Shown: piece after piece, positions 41,101 to 48,652 of the stretch
Layout: each line of letters begins with the position of its first letter
How positions within the stretch are numbered: the stretch's first letter is position 1
Assembly: GCA_022508505.1 (NCBI GenBank)
Contig: JAFLVC010000011.1
Span: 1-64,000, forward strand
Length of the DNA stretch: 64,000 nucleotides
Source of the DNA: Clostridiales bacterium
GTDB lineage: Bacteria; Bacillota; Clostridia; Christensenellales; Pumilibacteraceae
Direction of reading: 5' to 3'
The notes under the pieces: model-generated
The model's input: the letters and a program-made list of their open reading frames with translations, nothing else
What the model was told of the DNA's origin: nothing
Database searches by the model: none
Program-made: the position numbers and the translations under genes

Positions 41101-44100
41101 TGACGGTAATCTGACGCGCAGGCATTCTCATGCTGTCGGTGAACGTGACGGTAAACGTCTCGCCCGCTATATTTCGTATTTCGTTCTTGTTGATTGCGAA
41201 CATGAGGTACATGTCGCGCGAGTCCGTGCTGTACGTGAATGTGATGCCGTTCATCGTCGCACCGCTTACCGAAAGTTTGGACAATTTGTATTCAATCGAG
41301 CCGAAGCCGTCGGCGGACGCATAACTGTTGACAGCAAACGGGACTTTGACCGACTTTTCGTCGCTCGCGCTCATGAGAAGCGGGAACTTGATGTCGGTCG
41401 TCTCGCCGTCCTCGCTGTTTTGCGTATTTTGGTCGACGGTGTACGATATTGACGCCACGCCCGTGCCGACCATTGCCTTGGCGTTAACGGTCTGCGCCGA
41501 ATAGCTGAGCTGAATGCGGTCGCCGTCGCCCTCGCCGTCGGCGTACTTCGCGCTCTCGGGAACGAGCTTAACCGAGCATTCCTGTATGTAAACGACGGTC
41601 TCGTCGTCTACGTTGGAGGTTAAAATGCCGTCGGGACCGTTGGTGGTGGAAACGTCATTGCGGAATTCGTATATGCCGCCGCCCTTATATTCGCCGACTG
41701 TGCCGTTGACGAGTGCGAGCTGCAGGTACTCGGGAAGAACGAGCGTCGCCGAAGCGAAGTACACGTACTTGCCGGTGTTTTCTTCCGTTATCCGGACGTA
41801 CTCTATTTTGACGTAGAGCGTCTTGACGTACGGCGACGACGTATCGTCGGTGAACCTACCGAAGTCGAGCTCGGTGAGCGCCCTGTCACAGCTCGCGTCT
41901 TGATAGAGCCCGATGCTCTCAATGGGACGTGCGCTGTTCTTGACGGTTACTTTGACCAACGTAGGCGTACCAGACGCGTCCTCTTTGTAAATCGATATGC
42001 CGGAATAAGTATCGCCGTTTTCGTTGATAACGTCGGGCCCGACAAACGTAATGGACGTGTATGCGTCGCTCTTGGTATTGCCCTTGACGTCTTTGAACTT
42101 GTCGCCGTCCAGCTGCGACAAGCCGATGGTCTGAGGTGCGCGGATATACACGCCCTCTGTCTTGGAAAGCGTCAACGACTTGTCGGAAACTATGATCTTC
42201 TCGCCGCCGTTCATTATTATTCCGGAGACGAAAACCGCGCCGCTCTCGCCCTGATTGAGCTCGTAAATGTAACCTTGAGCGTCCTTAGCGACTTCTTTTA
42301 CATAATCATTGTCCTCATAGAGCGCAACACTGTCGACGTGGCGAATAATGTCGTACGTGCGGTAGCACTCGTAAAGCTCTTGAACGACGTGCGACCTCGG
42401 GCAAAGCTTATACGTTATGCGTATCTTGTCGAGCTTGATTCCGGCTTCGTACGCAATGAGGAAAGGATCGCCTACGGCATATATTTCATTGCCGTTGAAC
42501 TTAAACACCTGCTTGTACTCGCCGCTCGACATGACGCGGAAGGTCCTGTTATTGCCGCTGCCTATCTCGTCGAAGTCGACGTATTCCCCGCCGTAATAAT
42601 ACGCGAGAGTAAATTCCCATTCCGAGGAGGAAAGAGCATTGGTCGTTTCCGGGTATTTGCCCGTGCCCGATACGGTATCGAGCTCGAACAACAAGTCGGT
42701 GCCCGTGTAGTATCTCGGGCTGTTCGGATCGTCGCCGCAACTTATTGACACGATCTCGTTTACGACGTAGACGTTGACCGTAAACGTGCCGATTGTCGCG
42801 CCGCTGCCTAACGCGGTCGCCGTGAGAAGAAGCGTCGCGTGCAAGTCCGTATACTTGCCGTTAAACGTAAGCTCCGATGCAGGTCTTCCGCTGTTGCCGT
42901 TAAAAGACCCGTTCTGCGAACTGTTGCTCTGTATTCTGCCGGTTATGTTGTAAGCGCCCTTGTTGGGCTTTATCAAGTCGTAGAAGTCTATTAAGTCTGT
43001 GAGCGAGCCTTCTTTTTGGACCTGAATGTAAATATCGCATTCGGTATTCGATTTTTTGACAAAATCGCCCGCCCTGCCTTCGGCGGTTACTACCGATCTT
43101 CCGGTTTCTTCATCGACTAAGTTCGCAGCCGTCGCGACCTCCGAAACGTAGAAGCCTATAGTGCGCTCAACATCGGGATCGACCGTCGTAATCGGCAGAC
43201 CTATCTTTGTAAAGTTAAGGTAATAATATGAACCGTTCTCGACCACGCCCTCGTCGCCGATTGTCAGCTTGAACTCTGCCGTACCGGTAAAGTTTTTGGT
43301 TGCCGGAGAGCCCGCGACCGCTTTGACCGTGAAGTTTTCGCTCGTAAATTTGTTTTCCTTGGTGAGCGAAACGTCGCCTTCCTTTTTTAACATCGCCTTC
43401 AAGAAGCCCGTCTCGCTGAGCGTCATGAGGTACGTGTTGCTTATGTATCTGTCCGCCAGCGTGGAAACGTCGGCAGTCTTGGGCGCGGTGAACGTGTAGG
43501 TTACGGTGAGCGTCGCCTCAACGCCTTGAGAAACTGTTATCGCCTTGTTGCCGCCCGCAGCGGACGCCGCCAAAGCCTTGTCGTCATACGTCTGACCTCC
43601 CAAGGATAGGCTCATTACCAAATCGGATTCGCCGCTCGGCGCCAAGACGCTCAAAAGAACGCGACAAGCCGACGCGACTGCGCCCGACGATTCGTCGGTA
43701 ATGGTCAGCGTGCACTGCGATCCCGTGGAAAGTCCGCGGCAGGTCAAGCCGTAATTTTTGATATTATTGGGGCGCGTCTCGATGACGTTGCAGATTGCCG
43801 AGTCCGACGAAGCGATTTTAATCTTATTCTTCCACGATTCGTCTTTTTTGAACTCGTACTTTGCGGCGTTGCCCTCGCCCGTCTTGGTGCACTGAAGCGT
43901 GAACGGCAAGAGCACAACGTGCTTTAAGACGTCATTGTAAGGCGCAACCTCGTTGTACGGCAAGGTGAGCGTGGTGGAAACCTTTATGCCGTCGGCGTCC
44001 TTAGGCACCCTGCCGAGCGACGCGTCCGTCCAGTTCGCCTCGAAAAACTTTTCGGTTACCGGCTTGTCGGTAAAGTATATAGCCTCGATGTAGCCGAGCT

Positions 44101-45061
44101 CGCCCGACGATTGCGCGACTACGTGAAGCGTCGCACGTACTTCGGGGGCCCCCTGACGGTTGACGTTTGCGGTGACGATTATATTGGTCTCGCCCGCAGA
44201 CTTGATCGTAAATGCAAACGTCGAGGCCGTGTAGTTGTAGCTGATGCTGTCGATGACGTTGGTGTTTGAGGACGTCACCCTTACTGCGTTCGATTGGGTT
44301 TCGGAATTTACGGAAATTTCCGCATACTCGTTTTCCTTTACGCCCGCTTTGCCCTTTTGCGTGAACGAGACTACATACTGCGAGTTGTTGCTCGAAGAAA
44401 TGTAAACGGGCAGGTTCAGCTTGTCGCCGTTGATATCGACGTCACGGTTGCCCGTCGTCGCGCCACGGTATCTTGTAAAGAATATGTGCTCGGTCGCCTG
44501 CTCTACCACTGTAAAAGTGATTTTATCGCTTTTTGCCGTGTTCTCCTGTGAAACAGCCGAAACGGTTATCTTCTCGCCGGCATGAGCGCCATTGGGCGTG
44601 AACGTGAAGAAATACGTGTAGCGCTTGACGTCCGAATCGTCAGATCCCGAAACGGCGTCGGCGTTTGCGACCGACTTGCTGTCGGCAATGCCGCTCTTGG
44701 TATCCGCAAACACTGCCGTCGAATCGACCTTTTTGCCGTTGCACTCGATGAGCCATACTATTTCCGCGCTCATCTTGCCTTTGAGATTGATGGTCGCATA
44801 CACAGTGTAAGGCTTACCTACCGAAGCGGTAAGAATGGGATCGCCGTTTTCGTCGATCGACGAAAATAACGTAGTCGATTCGGTAATCCTGACTCCGTCT
44901 ATACTTCCTTCGCTTACTACCGCGCTCGGCTTTAACAAATACAAAACCAACATAGCCGCCGCGGCTGCAAGAAACAGCGCCGACAACACAATCATGATGA
45001 TGACTATTTTCTTGGTTTTTTTAACCGGGGCAAGTTCGATGATCTCGTCCGAAATGGGCAT
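35144..45061 (-). CDS. giant surface-type protein: N-terminal membrane anchor, Ig-like repeats, seven C-terminal InlB-type repeats
   Basis: ~3,305 aa; KKTKKIVIIMIVLSALFLAAAAAMLVLYLL near N-terminus; repeated 'TR.GY.F.GWYT...YA.W.A..Y.VTF..' modules at the C-terminus ending LYARWSKKDNG. Confidence 0.9.
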   Translation of the reverse strand: MPISDEIIELAPVKKTKKIVIIMIVLSALFLAAAAAMLVLYLLKPSAVVSEGSIDGVRITESTTLFSSIDENGDPILTASVGKPYTVYATINLKGKMSAEIVWLIECNGKKVDSTAVFADTKSGIADSKSVANADAVSGSDDSDVKRYTYFFTFTPNGAHAGEKITVSAVSQENTAKSDKITFTVVEQATEHIFFTRYRGATTGNRDVDINGDKLNLPVYISSSNNSQYVVSFTQKGKAGVKENEYAEISVNSETQSNAVRVTSSNTNVIDSISYNYTASTFAFTIKSAGETNIIVTANVNRQGAPEVRATLHVVAQSSGELGYIEAIYFTDKPVTEKFFEANWTDASLGRVPKDADGIKVSTTLTLPYNEVAPYNDVLKHVVLLPFTLQCTKTGEGNAAKYEFKKDESWKNKIKIASSDSAICNVIETRPNNIKNYGLTCRGLSTGSQCTLTITDESSGAVASACRVLLSVLAPSGESDLVMSLSLGGQTYDDKALAASAAGGNKAITVSQGVEATLTVTYTFTAPKTADVSTLADRYISNTYLMTLSETGFLKAMLKKEGDVSLTKENKFTSENFTVKAVAGSPATKNFTGTAEFKLTIGDEGVVENGSYYYLNFTKIGLPITTVDPDVERTIGFYVSEVATAANLVDEETGRSVVTAEGRAGDFVKKSNTECDIYIQVQKEGSLTDLIDFYDLIKPNKGAYNITGRIQSNSSQNGSFNGNSGRPASELTFNGKYTDLHATLLLTATALGSGATIGTFTVNVYVVNEIVSISCGDDPNSPRYYTGTDLLFELDTVSGTGKYPETTNALSSSEWEFTLAYYYGGEYVDFDEIGSGNNRTFRVMSSGEYKQVFKFNGNEIYAVGDPFLIAYEAGIKLDKIRITYKLCPRSHVVQELYECYRTYDIIRHVDSVALYEDNDYVKEVAKDAQGYIYELNQGESGAVFVSGIIMNGGEKIIVSDKSLTLSKTEGVYIRAPQTIGLSQLDGDKFKDVKGNTKSDAYTSITFVGPDVINENGDTYSGISIYKEDASGTPTLVKVTVKNSARPIESIGLYQDASCDRALTELDFGRFTDDTSSPYVKTLYVKIEYVRITEENTGKYVYFASATLVLPEYLQLALVNGTVGEYKGGGIYEFRNDVSTTNGPDGILTSNVDDETVVYIQECSVKLVPESAKYADGEGDGDRIQLSYSAQTVNAKAMVGTGVASISYTVDQNTQNSEDGETTDIKFPLLMSASDEKSVKVPFAVNSYASADGFGSIEYKLSKLSVSGATMNGITFTYSTDSRDMYLMFAINKNEIRNIAGETFTVTFTDSMRMPARQITVTFKITVESDIYAIDSGSYSFVTNGKDGDAAPQSVQIKYNGGNVSLQPSSALISEVTAAIYTLGDGTYSTYVGDVRVSGENGVFSITVKNTVLSGKYYLGLTYGGKTYYAPITVTTSSEEIELEKGGDYLDVTNAEVNGRSGDASVTVKTAGDIFTLPARVVNRGTNEPSGKTVTYKLYNSSARTSEMTGEDAVAKIDQYGKITFVKPSSYSGTLYYRAEFYDAGREELRYIDVDIEYTIAISSVTVSGVLGGIMSDDTITLYYAQSGAYTQLDLTNFITVGTPFAGVAAPETTIITLTPRSASLTANGKILVPNGAGEVMLDVSAADGINTVKSTYRVNIVALEKPQLSTSKDEINVVKNEESDISATVRNYTGLSYTFDIASYDSDMFTVVKTDTKGSEKVNVKVNRSHIFDGSEYAADKTYSFTVKITYSNDGTSATVEGGASFAVTQTITLGLDWQYDELKFEIYSEKSNDQKKLAGSDSNEPVEVTYDADTKYYVRIVTTDVNALGWYESGDWTYSASDRKGIVSIGAFSSDSAEITIDNKFGTATIAVEAEAYGKTTTATRNITFNYGGMATSSLSVSTDGGGSYGEALELSGNKGKLEIDFGTPVGGGTAVKARKIRYDIDASTVGVDVSASDIKVLYGGNVTPDGGKVTVQSAGGNKFYVVFTAEHVTTFTVSSSIVVGGRTYYMDTLTLELTATEPEITATVKKGGTDVTEIMPDETAQFGATVEQDKKFVGAYTVSYEIVDGGDYADIVESTGVLTPKKNNAENQRIVVLITVKITDGALIGSYTLEKSIIIVGIPLPDMVIKNTAKWKDNSTTIAIGETLSFAGVFELSSVTVGEGHTYHFNSVEYKYEFKAPNGYTAGDYGTTDNSLTVKDPEGKTTRAGGTFTLTVTATILSGSGINVDKKIVRTYYIFVVPKANAVSGVSISAQHGSYDVYTAVSLNTNDTAEYTDRIKSTDKYTVSYELANGTTQIPGIDKTIQDVVSVAGRAVTLHESLAVSGVNVILKPTVTMTTGVYAGMSFGGDDVTIALNGFMAEVKTVEWSNDQNKYPDVYLKDYITTALASKLPQELAELPRIIEVKARTYTSFVWIIDRSNGTADAHFAIEKTINVKKPGENDPAVVELEFVISFTGSSVEYFGKGSVAVGAIHPDVAVVLNPAASSNDDTHPVDLIAGGSLSVSMTEKHGLDILDVEVQDLGEYLSSANSGANIIITAADVTDSQEQTVKIVYSVRDLTSTFDIDGEYSIKISISPRMEGDAFTVTNERVTVATSKKWVSYKPSSGNAQNQTVHGFVSEWIASKDNDYKYPYSLTLRPSTGYISSVVAYVKVEAYETVGSVSPYGTTEYVVSGYSSATVNLSQTIRAKAAERVVITFGMAATSTAQFTVQYQSRNGSASNSASTTMSKIYAVSFSSSTVPVYLDKNAPDATLDSTTANVAYNGTYANIPSDSSHTPERTGYEFKGWYFDKEGEKQATGSLPGYSSTVYAKWQAKTYQVEFNYGGGKVGQADKETVTETFGQAYVLPDVEPTREGYTFAGWYSGPQRITSNRTVPADPQTVTAQWTAETYVVTFDGNGVELDDFVKTKTVTYAAEYGALPVLSRVGYKFDGWYTTATDSDGATGKKVNATDHVETARAHTLFARWIAETYTVTLDPAGGTLGDSQTKQYKVAYDTEYPAMGNSKPTRAGYAFGGWYTQPNGGGKQITNNEGALIEANKAFNVAYDHTLYAYWTANEYTVTLSGGTGATVTVKNADGTPTNTATVRVTYDGTYAILADVTATRPGYTFVEWHDASGNVVTKDTKVTITDNDTTLTAVWKEVLYTVTLNAGEGTIGSVHTLSVQMKTGDTFVMHTMVTPTREGYRFEGWFENEQNQGTDKKCAETITVGTKDIVLYAHWAQLFEVSFDLNYPEDFNGNKSQSFESQFYADGDLCDLPEPTDSSDEYEFDGWYTDKEAGQKITDGSELELSDDLPLYARWSKKDNG
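35150..36850 (-). repeat. seven InlB/Listeria-Bacteroides-type repeat modules (coding)
   Basis: GYEFKGWYF, GYTFAGWYS, GYKFDGWYT, GYAFGGWYT, GYTFVEWHD, GYRFEGWFE, EYEFDGWYT. Confidence 0.85.
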
Positions 45062-45483
45062 AATACACCTCATGTTACAGTATTACCGATATATGATACA
45101 CTAAAACACTGCAAATGTCAATATCATATACCAGAAAATTGCCTTTATTTTAGCTGAATTTAAATTTATTGCGTTTACTAAATTATTCAATTTGCGGCGA
45201 CAATAATCGAGAAATTTCAATTATATTGGAAATTGATTTCGATTATCACCTGTTTTAGGTCGCAAGTGGTCAATACTCAAAACATAATAAAATTTATTTT
45301 AGTCATGTTTAAATATTATTTTTAGCAGTCTACATATAACACTGCTAACACTTGACGCACGAGAGCACTAACTTTTATATCCGTCAAATGTGCGCGGAAT
45401 GTGGCACTTTCACGCTTATTCGACAGCAAAAACACGGAACAATCGTCGCAAAACCGTTCATTTTTAAAAATGGCGTAAAACCG

Positions 45484-45514
45484 ATTGACAAAGGAGCATA
45501 TAATATGATAGAAT
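45484..45514 (+). promoter_or_regulatory. promoter-like TTGACA-18-TAGAAT upstream of MarR gene (approximate)
   Basis: ttgacaaaggagcatataatatgatagaat. Confidence 0.5.
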
Positions 45515-45542
45515 ATCGAAAATCGGAAAACGAGGCGTTTTT

Positions 45543-45947
45543 ATGTTAGCAGAACAAATTCTTTCACTCAATCTCACCACGAGAAAGCTGTGCAAAAACT
45601 GCGACAACGGTGCAATTATCACGCAAAAAATGCGTTTGCTTTATTTGGTGCGCAACGAAGTTCTCTCCCCGCGCGAGCTTGTAGGCGAGCTTTCCATAGC
45701 TAAGCCCAATCTCACAATACTCGCCCGCAACATGATAGCCGAGGGACTTATCGAAAAAATGCGCGTGGAGCGCGACATGCGCTCGGTGCACTACCGCATC
45801 ACCGACAAAGGCATGGAGGAGCTTAACCGCATGATTGCCGAGCTCAACGACTCAATTGTCAAGCAGCTGCAGCTCAATGACAAAGAAGTGCAAAAGGGCG
45901 AGAAAAAGCTCGAAGCCGCACTCAATTTCCTCAACGGCGTAGAATAA
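45543..45947 (+). CDS. MarR-family winged-helix regulator
   Basis: 134 aa; LLYLVRNEVLSPRELVGELSIAKPNLTILARNMIAEGLIEKMRVERDMRSVHYRITDKGMEEL. Confidence 0.8.
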   Translation: MLAEQILSLNLTTRKLCKNCDNGAIITQKMRLLYLVRNEVLSPRELVGELSIAKPNLTILARNMIAEGLIEKMRVERDMRSVHYRITDKGMEELNRMIAELNDSIVKQLQLNDKEVQKGEKKLEAALNFLNGVE

Positions 45948-45962
45948 TTATTTTGCTGTGTA

Positions 45963-45989
45963 AACGCCGCGCGTTTTGCGGCGTTTTAT
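45963..45989 (+). terminator. terminator AAACGCCGC-gcgtttt-GCGGCGTTTTATTTTA
   Basis: Stem plus T-rich tail. Confidence 0.75.
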
Positions 45990-46037
45990 TTTACGATTTT
46001 CTCACACCACACTTCCCGATCCTTAAAAGAGTCCATC

Positions 46038-46715
46038 ATGAGAACGAGCGCATTTACTGCCATTCGGTACGACCTTAACGCCGTGATGCGGCACGATCCC
46101 GCCGCAAAGAGCAAACTTGAGGCGGCGCTGTGTTACAGCGGCTTTCACGCGCTCGTCATGTATCGGTTTTTTCACTTTTTGTACGTTCACCGATACTTTT
46201 TGCTCGCGCGCTTTCTTTCCGCCCTCACCCGTTTTTTTACCGGCATAGAAATTCATCCCGGCGCGGTAATCGGCAAAGGCGTCTTTATAGACCACGGTGC
46301 GGGCGTCGTAATCGGCGAGACCGCCGTCGTAGGCGACAACGTCGTCATATATCAGGGCGTGACGCTGGGCGGAACGGGCAAAGACAAGGGAAAGCGCCAC
46401 CCCACCGTCGAGAACGACGTCGTCGTGTGTTCGGGCGCAAAGGTGCTCGGTCCGTTCACCGTGGGACGCGGCGCAAAAATAGGCTCGGGCTCGATAGTGC
46501 TCGGCGAGGTGCCGCCGCACGCGACGGTCGTGGGCGTTCCCGGCCGCATCGTCCGTATTGCGGGAAAGCGCATAGACGAGCTCGACCAAACGCTTCCCGA
46601 CCCCGTTAATGACGAAATAACCGCGCTCACAGAGCGAGTTGACGGGCTCGAAAGGCTTTTAGCAAATATTATTAAAGAAAACGGCGACTTTTCTCTCGCC
46701 GACACGGAGCAATAA
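46038..46715 (+). CDS. cysE: serine O-acetyltransferase
   Basis: 225 aa; GIEIHPGAVIGKGVFIDHGAGVVIGETAVVGDNVVIYQGVTLGGTGKDKGKRHPTV. Confidence 0.96.
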   Translation: MRTSAFTAIRYDLNAVMRHDPAAKSKLEAALCYSGFHALVMYRFFHFLYVHRYFLLARFLSALTRFFTGIEIHPGAVIGKGVFIDHGAGVVIGETAVVGDNVVIYQGVTLGGTGKDKGKRHPTVENDVVVCSGAKVLGPFTVGRGAKIGSGSIVLGEVPPHATVVGVPGRIVRIAGKRIDELDQTLPDPVNDEITALTERVDGLERLLANIIKENGDFSLADTEQ

Positions 46716-46718
46716 TAA

Positions 46719-48113
46719 ATGGAAAAAATCGTGCTTTACAACACACTTACGCGAAAAAAAGAGGAGCTAAAGCCTATCGCTCCCCCCACCGTGTCGATGT
46801 ATTCGTGCGGTCCGACCGTGTACAACTACGCGCATATCGGTAACTTGCGCACGTACGTGTTTATGGACGAGCTTCGCCGTGCGCTCAAATTTGCAGGCTA
46901 CACGACGAAGTCTGTCATGAATATAACCGACGTCGGGCACTTGATGTCTGACGGCGACGACGGCGAGGACAAAATGCAGTCGGCGGCACGCAAGCAGAAC
47001 AAGACGCCCGAAGAAATCGCCGCCGTGTATTCGGCAGCCTTTTTCAAGGATTTGGAGCGACTCAACATTCTTCTGCCCGAAATAATAGCAAAGGCCACCG
47101 ACAACATCGAAGAGATGATCGACTTCGTCAAAACGCTCGTAGAACTCGGTTACGGCTACGAGACGGACGACGGCATATATTTCGACATATCCAAGTTCGA
47201 CGGTTACGGCAAACTGTCGCGCTGCAATCTCGACGAAGCGCTCGCCGGTGCGCGAGTTGCCGTCAACACGCAAAAACGCCACCCCGCCGACTTCGCGCTG
47301 TGGAAAAAAGCCGAAAAGAACCACATAATGCAGTGGCCCTCGCCTTGGGGAATGGGCTATCCCGGTTGGCATATCGAGTGCTCCGCCATGGGCAAAAAGT
47401 TCCTCGGAGAGCGCTTTGACATTCACACCGGCGGCGTCGACCATATTCCCATTCACCACGAAAACGAGATCGCTCAATCGGAAGCGCTCGAAGGGCACAA
47501 GGTGGTCGAAATGTGGCTGCACGGCGAATTCATGCTCGTCGACGGCGGAAAAATGAGCAAGTCCCTCGGCAACGTGTACACGATTGACGATCTAATGGCG
47601 CGCGGATACTCGCCGCTCGCCTTCCGCTACTTCTGCATGAACACGCACTACCGCAACAAGCTCAACTTCACATTTGCGGGGCTCGACAGCGCAAAAACGG
47701 CGTACGACAGACTGCGCGCCGCGTTGTCGCAAAGCGCGTCCGCACCGTCAAACCCAGACGCTTTGCCGGAGCTTGCAAAGCACCGTAAGAACATACTCGA
47801 CGCGGTGTACGACGATCTCAACTACCCGCTCGCGCTCGGCGAGCTATGGACTGTAGCCAAACTCACACCCTGCCGTGAGATCTACGAGCTGACTAAAGAG
47901 CTTGACGCCGTGTTCGGCTTAGAGCTTCACCTCCCGCCCGAAAAACAGGCGGACGACGACATTCCCGCAGACGTTCGGGCGATAGCCGACAAGCGGCTTG
48001 CGGCACGCAAGAACAAGGATTGGGCGACCTCCGACGCACTCCGCGCAGAGCTCGACAAGCTGGGCTACACAGTGCTCGACGGCAAGGACGGCTACGAAAT
48101 AAAGAAAAAGTAA
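46719..48113 (+). CDS. cysS: cysteinyl-tRNA synthetase
   Basis: 464 aa; YSCGPTVYNYAHIGNLRTYVFMDELRR, GWHIECSAM, GGKMSKSLGN. Confidence 0.98.
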   Translation: MEKIVLYNTLTRKKEELKPIAPPTVSMYSCGPTVYNYAHIGNLRTYVFMDELRRALKFAGYTTKSVMNITDVGHLMSDGDDGEDKMQSAARKQNKTPEEIAAVYSAAFFKDLERLNILLPEIIAKATDNIEEMIDFVKTLVELGYGYETDDGIYFDISKFDGYGKLSRCNLDEALAGARVAVNTQKRHPADFALWKKAEKNHIMQWPSPWGMGYPGWHIECSAMGKKFLGERFDIHTGGVDHIPIHHENEIAQSEALEGHKVVEMWLHGEFMLVDGGKMSKSLGNVYTIDDLMARGYSPLAFRYFCMNTHYRNKLNFTFAGLDSAKTAYDRLRAALSQSASAPSNPDALPELAKHRKNILDAVYDDLNYPLALGELWTVAKLTPCREIYELTKELDAVFGLELHLPPEKQADDDIPADVRAIADKRLAARKNKDWATSDALRAELDKLGYTVLDGKDGYEIKKK

Positions 48114-48185
48114 ATTAGTGTGCCGACGTAGCAAGCCGCGTCGCCGCGCACTGCGTGCGCCGTTCCGCTAAACCAAGTAGCGCAC

Positions 48186-48245
48186 ACACCGATTTGTTTT
48201 CGTCGCAAATTTGCCTTTGCAAGCAAGGAAATTTACTCCTCGAAT
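48186..48245. repeat. dispersed ~60 bp repeat, copy B
   Basis: acaccgatttgttttcgtcgcaaatttgcctttgcaagcaaggaaatttactcctcgaat; see 7804-7864. Confidence 0.7.
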
Positions 48246-48344
48246 AAATTTGGCGTATAATTAACACAATTCCGCACAATATAATAGTGTAAGACGGTTG
48301 AGTTCATTTGAGAGTTTAAATAATTTGACAGTTTTACAAACTTA

Positions 48345-48371
48345 AAAGGAGCGCAAAAGCGCTCCTTTTTT
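48345..48371. terminator. terminator AAAGGAGCGC-aaaa-GCGCTCCTTTTTTT
   Basis: 10-bp perfect stem with T tract. Confidence 0.85.
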
Positions 48372-48596
48372 TCAAGCAAATATTTTTATTGTTTTGAATA
48401 TGGCAACTGCGAATATATCGAGTAGCCACCCTATCCCGAAAAGCCCGAGCGTCAATATCCACAGCACGCCGAACGCCGTTTCCTTTGCTTCGCCGCGGTG
48501 GCGCAATATCCTGTTGACGCCCTGCCATATCGGATCGATGATGACAGTCAGTATTAAAGAAATTATCCAAGGGACTTCGTCGATAAATGTCTGCAC
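48372..48596 (-). CDS. small membrane protein (TM2-like)
   Basis: 74 aa with two hydrophobic segments; VLWILTLGLFGIGWLLDIFAVAIF. Confidence 0.6.
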   Translation of the reverse strand: MQTFIDEVPWIISLILTVIIDPIWQGVNRILRHRGEAKETAFGVLWILTLGLFGIGWLLDIFAVAIFKTIKIFA

Positions 48597-48652
48597 GACA
48601 AGAACCCCGCTTAAATGTTTTTCTTATCTTTATTCGCCGTTATATAAGCGTG

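Noticed and set aside
45352-45549. 65-aa plus-strand ORF upstream of the MarR gene
   Set aside because: Spans the MarR promoter region; no RBS or family signal.
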